DNA of 64,000 nt from G963556115 sp963666605 (GTDB lineage Bacteria; Planctomycetota; SZUA-567): contig OZ223208.1 of assembly GCA_965140405.1 (NCBI GenBank), positions 2,418,001 to 2,482,000 on the forward strand. The letters are read 5' to 3'. Numbering within the stretch: the first letter of the stretch is position 1; each line of letters starts with the position of its first letter. The position numbers were made by a program, and so were the translations under genes. A model generated the notes under the pieces. The model ran no database searches, was not told the DNA's origin, and saw only the letters and a program-made list of their open reading frames with translations. Below are positions 57,063 to 64,000 of this stretch, piece after piece.

Positions 57063-58904
57063 CTAAAATACCAATTTTGGGCCATTCACATTGCTACTAT
57101 CAGTTTTAGATTCATTGCTGACACGACTTGGCTTAATCTTTCTCGTAACATGCGAATCAACCTCAGCAGGCATTACATTCATGTTGAACATCTCATTAGT
57201 ATTTACTGCTTCCTTAGGCTTGACACGGTCATCTATATCAGACGGAACAGCCAAGGCTTTAAATGAATCTTCAACACTCTTGTGACTAAACATCTTTGGC
57301 TTAACCACTTTCTTTTTAAGCTTGTTCTTTACAACCCTATAGCCCATTACAGTTGTATCAGTCTCATTTTGATACTTACCGATAGAGTATTCAAGGTTGA
57401 CAACAGATACTCTGTATGTTGCAACACCTTCCCAGTATAACTGCTGGGTACTTGCAAGAGTATTTCTTGCATCAAGGATATCAAGGTAATCCCCTGCGCC
57501 TTCATCCCATTTAATTGTTTCCTGTTGGAGCACTCTTTCAGCCTGAGCAACATTCTCCTTCTGAGACTTTACCCAGTCAATAGATGAAAGTAATTTGAGT
57601 AGCGAAGCTTTGACCTCTTCCTTGACCATATCAGTAGTGTCTTCAGTAGCAAATTGATAGCTATCAAGAATTGCCTTTGCCTGAATAATCTTACCCCGGA
57701 CAATCTGTCCACCACCTGCTAAGACATTCCAATTTAGTTGAAATCCAGCACTCCATCCCCAGTCAGTTCCACGCTTATCAATACCATTACTTGCAGAACT
57801 AGACCACCTATTTGTCTGTCCCCAACCAGCAACAGCGGACAATTCAGGGTATAGAGCTGATTTAGCTTGTACAATATTCTCTTTCTGCAAATCTTCATTC
57901 AACTTACTAGCCTTCAATTCAGGTCTAGCTGCAAGAGCTTGAGCAGTGAGACTTTCTGAATTTCCAGGATCAATTTCAGTGAAATCAAGCGGAGTTGTCA
58001 GCGTAAGATCTGAGTCCATTGGGGCACCAATCAGTCTAAGAATATTTACCCTATATACATCATACTCACTTTTTGCTTTAATATAATTTGCTTGAGCAAT
58101 TTTATACTGTACTTCATACTTTAATACATCAATCTCAGCTACGTCATCTGCTTCATATCTTCTTTTTGTCTTTTCCCAATATTCTTTAGAAATCTCTGCC
58201 TGCTCTGCATAGATTTTTACAAGCTTTTCACTGAATAAAGTATAGTAGTATTGAGTACGGATAGTTTTTACAACAGCCTGCCTTGCAGTCTTGATATCTT
58301 CACTTACCCATTCATCATATAAACTAGATGCACGGATCGCAGAGATGATCGCTCCGCCTTTGAATAAAGGTTGAGAGACATTCAAGGAATATCCTGTTGA
58401 ATTTCTTGCAGCAAGGGTCTCTCTATAAGGATCATAATTATACTCAAAACTTCTACTTTGTGACCACTTTGAATCAGCAGATATACCTAAAGAAGGCAAC
58501 GCTTGCCCAATTGCCCCTACTCTTCTACCTTTAGCACCCATCTTTTGAGTCAAAGCTTGCTTGAATTTAGGAGAATAGTTTATCGCCCTCATCTCAGCCT
58601 CATCAATAGAGAGACTAATACTACCACTCGCAACATTACCACTACGATAAACAACATCATCGGCCATAACATCTACCCCAGAGTCGGCATCATAATATAT
58701 CGTGGTTTGATCCAAAGTAGCTGAATCATCACCATTATAATATACAGTAGGCAATTTCTTTAGAGATTGTTGCTCATCAAGATCGATAACAACTCCACCA
58801 TCATCGACTTTCACTTCACTTGCACTATACTCATCAGCATTAACACTAATAGAGAGTAGAGTCCCAAGTAATCCACCAAGAATCAGTTTCTTATAATTAC
58901 GCAT
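57063..58904 (-). CDS. TolC-family outer-membrane efflux/secretion protein
   Basis: 613 aa, trimeric outer-membrane channel for type I secretion or RND efflux. Signal peptide about 1-23 (LILGGLLGTLLSISVNA). An N-terminal periplasmic extension to about 100 is followed by two OEP repeats (about 105-300: PLFKGGAIISAIRASSLYDEW and KTIRTQYYYTLFSEKLVKIYAEQAEISKEYW; about 320-520: ELKASKLNEDLQKENIVQAKSALYPELSAVAGWG). The last 90 residues (KKKVVKPKMFSHKS) are a Lys-rich extension. Adaptor and transporter partners are not in the window. The unusually long N- and C-terminal extensions set it apart from the 450-490-aa norm. Confidence 0.88.
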   Translation of the reverse strand: MRNYKKLILGGLLGTLLSISVNADEYSASEVKVDDGGVVIDLDEQQSLKKLPTVYYNGDDSATLDQTTIYYDADSGVDVMADDVVYRSGNVASGSISLSIDEAEMRAINYSPKFKQALTQKMGAKGRRVGAIGQALPSLGISADSKWSQSRSFEYNYDPYRETLAARNSTGYSLNVSQPLFKGGAIISAIRASSLYDEWVSEDIKTARQAVVKTIRTQYYYTLFSEKLVKIYAEQAEISKEYWEKTKRRYEADDVAEIDVLKYEVQYKIAQANYIKAKSEYDVYRVNILRLIGAPMDSDLTLTTPLDFTEIDPGNSESLTAQALAARPELKASKLNEDLQKENIVQAKSALYPELSAVAGWGQTNRWSSSASNGIDKRGTDWGWSAGFQLNWNVLAGGGQIVRGKIIQAKAILDSYQFATEDTTDMVKEEVKASLLKLLSSIDWVKSQKENVAQAERVLQQETIKWDEGAGDYLDILDARNTLASTQQLYWEGVATYRVSVVNLEYSIGKYQNETDTTVMGYRVVKNKLKKKVVKPKMFSHKSVEDSFKALAVPSDIDDRVKPKEAVNTNEMFNMNVMPAEVDSHVTRKIKPSRVSNESKTDSSNVNGPKLVF

Positions 58905-59587
58905 AACGGTCTAATTTCCAATATTATATAAAAATTGTAAGACAAGTATGACTATATCAATTAGGTATAATTTCCCCTCCCAACAGTCACGTATCAACCA
59001 TGTAAACTTCGATCTGATTATAACATATCGTCATTTCTTTTCAATACCAATTACACATTTTATAAACAATCTATCAACTTTTATAAAAAACAATTTAAAA
59101 CAAAACCGTAACCTTAAGACAATACGTAACTAATGGTCACAAAAAGCACTGATAGTAAATTATTATCTAATGCAGATATTACCCTACAAACAATAGGATT
59201 TATCAACTTTTATCGGAATTATCATCTTACTGAAATCATTTTATCACTTCTCCCAATCACATTAAAAGCTGGTTCTTTAAAGGTTTGCCAATACCACCAA
59301 ACGTCCCCCTGTACTTTTCCACAATTTTTCACCAAAACAATCAGTTGCATCCGACCCTTACATCAAGTAGAATTAGAAACATCAAATAAAACGTCACTCA
59401 TACCAAGAATTATTTAGAAGTGATTTTGATAAGCACTGGGGAGATGTAGCTACACAGCACTTGCTTCATTCATTAGTAATATTAATACTTATAAAATAAA
59501 GACTTACACTTAAACCAATGTGTCTATAAACTTACAATTTTAACCGTATAGACACAATATAGGACTATAGAAAAGCCAAATATTATT
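58905..59587. other. 683-bp region upstream of dnaA, candidate replication origin
   Basis: AT-rich, non-coding as far as I can tell. It holds an exact 13-base direct repeat TATCAACTTTTAT (59072-59084 and 59201-59213), a related TATCAACCA at 58992, and TTTTCCACA (59315-59323), one mismatch from the canonical DnaA box TTATCCACA. These could form an oriC next to dnaA. The evidence is suggestive only; dnaN, gyrB and recF are not beside dnaA here. Confidence 0.3.
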
Positions 59588-60988
59588 ATGACCAAGACTA
59601 ATTCGCTAGATCAGTGGAACGAAGTAAAGGAAGCACTCAGAGCAGCTCTTCCTGAAGCTAGTTTTAATACTTGGATCAGCAACCTTGACGTCGTAAAAAT
59701 CAATACCAAAGAGATTACGTTGGGAGCAGCAAATCTCTTTGTAAAGACATGGATTGAAAAGAACTACTTACAGACTATCTCTGAGGCTGTCCGTTCAATA
59801 CTTGGTTGTGCGCCAACTATCAATATAAAGATATCTGCTGAAAAGTTCAGAGAACATCGAAGAAGTATCAAAGAAGAGATAGAGTCTTCAATTGAAGAGC
59901 TCCCTACTCCAAATTACCGAACAAAGGTAAGTAGTCCTTCAGTACCACTTTTCAGCCAGAGTCAACATACTCTTACAAGTTTTGTAGAGATCCCACAGAA
60001 TAGTTTTGCTGTATCCGCCCTCAAGCAAGCACTTACTTCACCAGGTGAATACTCGCCTATAACGATCTTTGCTGATCACGGTTTAGGAAAGACCCACCTA
60101 CTTCACGGCTTATGTAATAGCTTCTCAACTGAGCACCCAGAGAAGAAAATTATCTGTCTTACAGCCCAGATGTTTGTTCAGCAATGCTCTGCATCTATTA
60201 TGAATAACAATAAAGATGCATTTATCAAAAGATTCAATGAAGCAGATCTTTTAGTAATTGATGACTTTCACTTCATGGGCCAAGGAAAGAAAATTGCTTC
60301 TCAAAAAGAGCTGGTTGATATTCTTGACACATTAACGAGCTCAAAGAAACAAGTGGTTCTATCATCTAGCTCACCTATTCATGAAATAACTGGTATAAAT
60401 TCTATGCTTGCTAGTAGAATTTCAGCTGGATTGCAGATAAGGCTTGATCCACTCAATGCTCCGGCACGAGAGAAGATCTTATCAACCCTTGAACCAACAC
60501 TCAATAATGAACAAACACGAGATATTGCAAACCGTTTATGCGGTGATATTCGTGAAATCGAGGGAATACTCAAGACAATTAGAGCTATGAACAAGTTTGC
60601 AGGCAAGAACGCAAGTAACTCTAATATCATAGAATCACTTACAATTGCTCAAAAAAGGTCAAACTTCACCGTATCTGAGATTATTGCTGCTGTTTCTCTT
60701 GAATTCAATATCCCTGTATCGGATATTAAAGGCAAAAAACGTACAGGAGACATAACCAAGGCTCGTAGAATTGCAATCCATCTGTCAAGACACCTGACAG
60801 ATATAAGCTTGACTGATATTGGTAAAGAATTCGGTGGTCGTAAACATCCAACAATCATGAATATCCTCAAGACGACTCCAGCCGACCCAACAAGACTTAC
60901 TATGAGTAGACTAGAAAATCTGGTCACCACTCTAGGCGCAAACATAACCGTCTCTGAGTTGATGAGCACTCAAAAACAAATATTCTAA
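59588..60988 (+). CDS. dnaA: Divergent chromosomal replication initiator DnaA homologue
   Basis: 466 aa. Domain I about 1-85 (WNEVKEALRAALPEASFNTWISNL), short linker, AAA+ core with Walker A ADHGLGKTH (162-170; first Gly replaced by Ala), Walker B LLVIDDFHFM, and sensor/arginine region LASRISAGLQIRL. Domain IV (about 355-466) keeps RRIAIHLSRHLTDISLTDIGKEFGGRKHPTIMN, but the box-reading signature GGRDHTTV of typical DnaA reads GGRKHPTI: Lys at 419 replaces the Asp and Pro at 421 the Thr that contact DnaA boxes. It is thus a real DnaA-family protein with changed DNA contacts, either the sole initiator of a divergent lineage or a paralogue. Confidence 0.8.
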   Translation: MTKTNSLDQWNEVKEALRAALPEASFNTWISNLDVVKINTKEITLGAANLFVKTWIEKNYLQTISEAVRSILGCAPTINIKISAEKFREHRRSIKEEIESSIEELPTPNYRTKVSSPSVPLFSQSQHTLTSFVEIPQNSFAVSALKQALTSPGEYSPITIFADHGLGKTHLLHGLCNSFSTEHPEKKIICLTAQMFVQQCSASIMNNNKDAFIKRFNEADLLVIDDFHFMGQGKKIASQKELVDILDTLTSSKKQVVLSSSSPIHEITGINSMLASRISAGLQIRLDPLNAPAREKILSTLEPTLNNEQTRDIANRLCGDIREIEGILKTIRAMNKFAGKNASNSNIIESLTIAQKRSNFTVSEIIAAVSLEFNIPVSDIKGKKRTGDITKARRIAIHLSRHLTDISLTDIGKEFGGRKHPTIMNILKTTPADPTRLTMSRLENLVTTLGANITVSELMSTQKQIF

Positions 60989-61027
60989 CTACCAACATTA
61001 TGAGTATTTACAAAGAGCAGACAAATT

Positions 61028-62395
61028 ATGAAATATGACTCAATAATAATAGGAGCAGGCTTATCAGGATTAGCAGCTGGTATACGCCTCAGCCATTTTG
61101 ACAAAAAAATCCTTATTATAGAGTCACACTCGATAGCTGGTGGTCTAAATTCATACTACACCCGTGGTGGCCGTTCTATAGATGTTGGTCTACATGCGAT
61201 GACAAATTTCTGCCCTGCAGGTACCAGAAATGCCCCACTGACCAAGCTTCTTAGGCAACTTAGAATAAAACACAAAGACCTTGGTCTTGTTGAACAGTCA
61301 AAATCCGAAATCAACTTCCCTACCAGCTCTCTTCAATTTACAAATGACATAGAAATACTGCGTCAAGAAATATCAAGAGTCTTTCCTGATGAACTTTCTG
61401 GATTTGACCGCTTGAGAATGGATCTTAAAAACTTTGACTCCACCGCATTTGAAAACCAACCAGAAAGCACCCTGAATAAACTTTCAGAATACATTAATAG
61501 TCCGAGACTAAGAGACATGCTAATATGTCCGGTAATGTTCTACGGTAACGCCAAAGAAGATGATATGAATTGGGCAGAGTTTGCCGTTATGTGGGATTCA
61601 ATCTACGAAAGTGGCTTTAGTAGACCTGAGAAGGGTATGAAGTACATTATAGATTTACTCATTGCTAAGTATGAAGAAAACGGTGGCAAGCTATGTTTCA
61701 ATACCAAGGCAACCAAGATCAGCAAACTCCCAAGTGGTGAACTTGAGGTAGAACTCGAAGACGGTTCACATATTATTACAAATCAAGTATATTCTAGCGC
61801 ACGCTTAGTTGAGACCTCTGCCCTATGCGGAATTAATAGGAGTGGAGAAATCGGCAAGATAGGATTCAGTGAACTAGTTCTCTACCTTGACAAAACGCCA
61901 AAAGATTTGGGTTGTGACAAATCGGTCATCTTCTACTCTACTGATGAACCCTTTACATACCGCAATGCAAAGGGGCTCGTTGATACAACCTCAGGGGTAA
62001 TCTGCATGCCGAATAACTTTGACTACCCAGAAGATCTTCCAGAAGGCATAGTAAGAGTATCGGTAAAATCAAATTTCTCTTCATGGGATATTCTCAGTAA
62101 AGATGAGTACAAAGAAGCCAAAGAACACGCCACAGATAAACTTATTGAAGTTTTAGAGAGCTATATGCCTGATATTAGAGAACACATAACCTTCAGAGAT
62201 ATGTTCACACCAAAGACAATCACTAGATATACAGGACACCTTGAAGGAGCAATTTATGGATCTGCGACCAAGGTTCGCGATGCCGAATTAGAGATAAAAG
62301 GCGTATTCCTTATAGGCACAGACCAAGGGTTCTTAGGCATTGTTGGAGCACTCCTTAGTGGAATAAGTGTTGCAAATCGCTACGGACTAAAGTAA
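61028..62395 (+). CDS. FAD-dependent oxidoreductase, CrtI/retinol-saturase-like
   Basis: 455-aa flavoprotein of the phytoene desaturase/amine-oxidase superfamily. N-terminal FAD Rossmann YDSIIIGAGLSGLAAGIRL with ESHSIAGGLNSYYTRGGRSIDVGLHAM (GG motif binding FAD), middle substrate domain, and C-terminal FAD motif GVFLIGTDQGFLGIVGALLSGISVANRYG. No other carotenoid genes (crtB) are nearby, so the substrate is unknown; saturases, desaturases and isomerases share this fold. comEC starts one base after the stop, so the two are co-translated. Confidence 0.82.
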   Translation: MKYDSIIIGAGLSGLAAGIRLSHFDKKILIIESHSIAGGLNSYYTRGGRSIDVGLHAMTNFCPAGTRNAPLTKLLRQLRIKHKDLGLVEQSKSEINFPTSSLQFTNDIEILRQEISRVFPDELSGFDRLRMDLKNFDSTAFENQPESTLNKLSEYINSPRLRDMLICPVMFYGNAKEDDMNWAEFAVMWDSIYESGFSRPEKGMKYIIDLLIAKYEENGGKLCFNTKATKISKLPSGELEVELEDGSHIITNQVYSSARLVETSALCGINRSGEIGKIGFSELVLYLDKTPKDLGCDKSVIFYSTDEPFTYRNAKGLVDTTSGVICMPNNFDYPEDLPEGIVRVSVKSNFSSWDILSKDEYKEAKEHATDKLIEVLESYMPDIREHITFRDMFTPKTITRYTGHLEGAIYGSATKVRDAELEIKGVFLIGTDQGFLGIVGALLSGISVANRYGLK

Positions 62396-62396
62396 G

Positions 62397-64000
62397 ATGC
62401 TCTACCGAGCTCCCCTTCTCTGGTTAGCAATTAGCTATATCTCAGGCGAAGTACTCAACACGTATATATCTAGTAGTATTTCCATAATGCTAATTATATC
62501 GGTTGCCATATACCTTGGCATTTCATATATTACTTCCAAAAAATATTTAAAAACACCAGCGCTGCTTAATGATGGTAAGGTCATGAAAGTAAGCATTACC
62601 AAGATATTATTATCTTGCTGCATATTATTTTTCATTATAGGATCTATAAGATATGGCGAAAGAGTAGCAGAGCTCAATAAATCTATTCCACTCTTAGAAA
62701 ACAAAATCTACTCAGCAAAATTTGAAATCCTAGATGCCCCAAAGAACTATCTAAATGGCACTAAGAGCGGAAGCTGGCAGACCAGAGCAACAATACTCAG
62801 CATAAACAATAAGAGACCAGACTGCTACACAGAGGTCATGCTCAAAGGAAGAGGAAACTCCGACTTTCTACGTGGTGACATAATAAGTGCAAAATATATT
62901 CTTGATCTACCAATGTCACAATCAGAGTATCCCCAAGCCTTTTCATTTAGGCGCTATCTACACATAAAAGGCATTAAAGCCAACCTTAAAATACTAGGAA
63001 ACTACCATATAACAAGAGCCAACACTACAAGTATTCTAAGGCTTGCTGAAGATATACGAGCTATGGCAATTCAAAACACACTGCATTTTGCGTCGCCAGA
63101 GACCAAAGGTTTTCTTACAGCAGCAATTTTTGGTTATCGAAATGATCTTGACAATCCTACCAAAAATTCATTCAGAGAGACAGGCATTGGCCACATTCTA
63201 GCAATTTCAGGGCTCCATGTCGGCCTTATGATACTTCTGACAAATTTTCTGTGTAAGCGCCTACACCTCAGTCCAAGAAAGACAGCAACAATAACGATTA
63301 TAGTATGTATTATATTTCTTCTATTATCAGGTGGTCGCAGTGCTGTTTTAAGAGCAAGCATTGTCGCTTTTATCTATTTAGGCGGCGTACTAATTTTTAG
63401 ACGTGGCAGTTTTATAAACTCTCTAAGTGCTGCTGCACTTATTATCTGCATCGCAAACCCACTACAGATCCATGATATAGGTTTTCAACTAAGCTTTATA
63501 TCTGTTGTATTTATTTCTTTACTGAGCCACATGTTTATCAAAAAGCTACAGTCTCTTAGGCCTAAAAATTCCCTCAGAAAAAATCCATACCGCTATTTCA
63601 TACATTCTCTACCATATAATGTAACACTACTGATACTAGTCACAAGTGCAGCTTGGCTGGGAGTCTTCCCACTCACAGCGTACTTCTTTAAAGAGGTCTC
63701 ACTTATTGGCTTCTTGACAAACATACTTGTAATTCCACTCATGCCATTCACTATTGCTGGAGGACTATTGTTAGAACTAGCCCCACTCCTGCCGAGTAAG
63801 ATTATTCCTATGTACACTGCACTCTGCTGCTTCCCCGCAGAGAGTATACTTTATATAAGCAAAACATTTGCTAAACTTCCAGTCACATCTATAAATCTAT
63901 TCTCTCCATCAGCGCTACAGGTCTCAACTTATTACCTTCTCTTTTTTGCATTTTTTACCATCCAATCATACAGTAAGAACAAGAAAATATATGAGTACAC
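62397..64000 (+). CDS. comEC: ComEC/Rec2 competence DNA-channel protein (3' end outside window)
   Basis: Inner-membrane channel for DNA uptake. The reading frame opens at the ATG 62397 and runs uninterrupted to the window edge (about 534 codons, no stop). Visible order: about three N-terminal TM helices (WLAISYISGEVLN, IMLIISVAIYLGISYI, ILLSCCILFFIIGSI), a DUF4131-type OB-fold domain (residues about 95-205; AKYILDLPMSQSEYPQAF, RRYLHIKGIKANLKI), and the competence domain with ETGIGHILAISGLHVGLM and multiple TM helices (LSGGRSAVLRASIVAFIYLG, PLQIHDIGFQLSFISVVFISL). The C-terminal metallo-beta-lactamase domain, if present, lies beyond the window. Confidence 0.9.
   Translation, partial: MLYRAPLLWLAISYISGEVLNTYISSSISIMLIISVAIYLGISYITSKKYLKTPALLNDGKVMKVSITKILLSCCILFFIIGSIRYGERVAELNKSIPLLENKIYSAKFEILDAPKNYLNGTKSGSWQTRATILSINNKRPDCYTEVMLKGRGNSDFLRGDIISAKYILDLPMSQSEYPQAFSFRRYLHIKGIKANLKILGNYHITRANTTSILRLAEDIRAMAIQNTLHFASPETKGFLTAAIFGYRNDLDNPTKNSFRETGIGHILAISGLHVGLMILLTNFLCKRLHLSPRKTATITIIVCIIFLLLSGGRSAVLRASIVAFIYLGGVLIFRRGSFINSLSAAALIICIANPLQIHDIGFQLSFISVVFISLLSHMFIKKLQSLRPKNSLRKNPYRYFIHSLPYNVTLLILVTSAAWLGVFPLTAYFFKEVSLIGFLTNILVIPLMPFTIAGGLLLELAPLLPSKIIPMYTALCCFPAESILYISKTFAKLPVTSINLFSPSALQVSTYYLLFFAFFTIQSYSKNKKIYEY

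Noticed and set aside
59133..59417. 94-codon frame in the pre-dnaA gap
   Set aside because: No Shine-Dalgarno, unlikely composition and no domain pattern; treated as intergenic.

Overview
The window is a 64 kb piece of a low-G+C bacterial chromosome packed with ordinary chromosomal genes. There is no complete insertion sequence, prophage, CRISPR array, tRNA or rRNA that I can see. The organism looks Gram-negative (TolC outer-membrane protein, Tat translocase, several secreted proteins) and anaerobic or fermentative (pyruvate:ferredoxin oxidoreductase, ferredoxin-thioredoxin reductase, polyferredoxin membrane protein, LarE). Some families hint at the PVC group (Lentisphaerota/Kiritimatiellota-like) or a neighbouring phylum: the PGRP-type protein, the SpoIIE-type phosphatase, stand-alone omega and ECF sigma lineages. 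That placement is an inference and is weak. Readable promoters are sigma70-like (TTGACA / TATAAT), Shine-Dalgarno sites are AGGAG-like, and many genes end in long, nearly perfect inverted repeats.

Layout, left to right. 1-5 kb: 3' part of trkA (K+ uptake), a Cache-HAMP-PP2C signalling phosphatase, accD and rpe. 5-10 kb: a cold-shock protein with a structured leader, a SUI1/YciH factor, an ECF sigma factor followed by an 894-aa membrane anti-sigma-like protein carrying 24 repeats of 12 residues, an FmdB zinc ribbon and a stand-alone CoaC. 10.5-12.2 kb: a secreted unknown protein and, upstream of it, a candidate structured RNA. 12.2-17.2 kb: a cobalamin/nickel-cofactor/export operon (cobS, a CobC-CobQ fusion, larE, tatC). 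17-25 kb: clpB, a secreted thioredoxin fused to a caspase fold that has lost its catalytic residues, an RlmI-like methyltransferase, an ISL3-type zinc-finger mini-protein, a CPBP protease and ribD. 25-28 kb: DUF134 protein, methyltransferase, second cold-shock protein, rpoZ. 28-31.7 kb (minus strand): an operon rsmD-rarA-RecA paralogue-NFACT-R protein, mixing genome maintenance and ribosome functions. 31.8-37.5 kb: secreted ankyrin protein, a PGRP-like protein that has lost a zinc ligand, phosphohexomutase, PhoH, PPC-domain protein, arfB. 37.8-48.2 kb: chemoreceptor, 1190-aa nifJ, NapH-like protein, PhoU, SDR, FTR, rsmG, RluA. 48.4-50 kb: three small secreted Cys- or Met-rich proteins of unknown function in one array. 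50-59 kb: lysA, pnp, rpsO, a secreted unknown, xerC, tolC. 59-64 kb: a divergent dnaA, a CrtI-like flavoprotein and the 5' part of comEC.

The most interesting items are the candidate RNA with twin identical hairpin loops (11.95-12.09 kb), the periplasm-spanning repeat anti-sigma protein, the thioredoxin-pseudocaspase fusion, the DnaA with altered box-reading residues next to a repeat-bearing intergenic region, and the secreted Cys/Met-rich trio. All function calls come from reading motifs by eye; no database search was possible.
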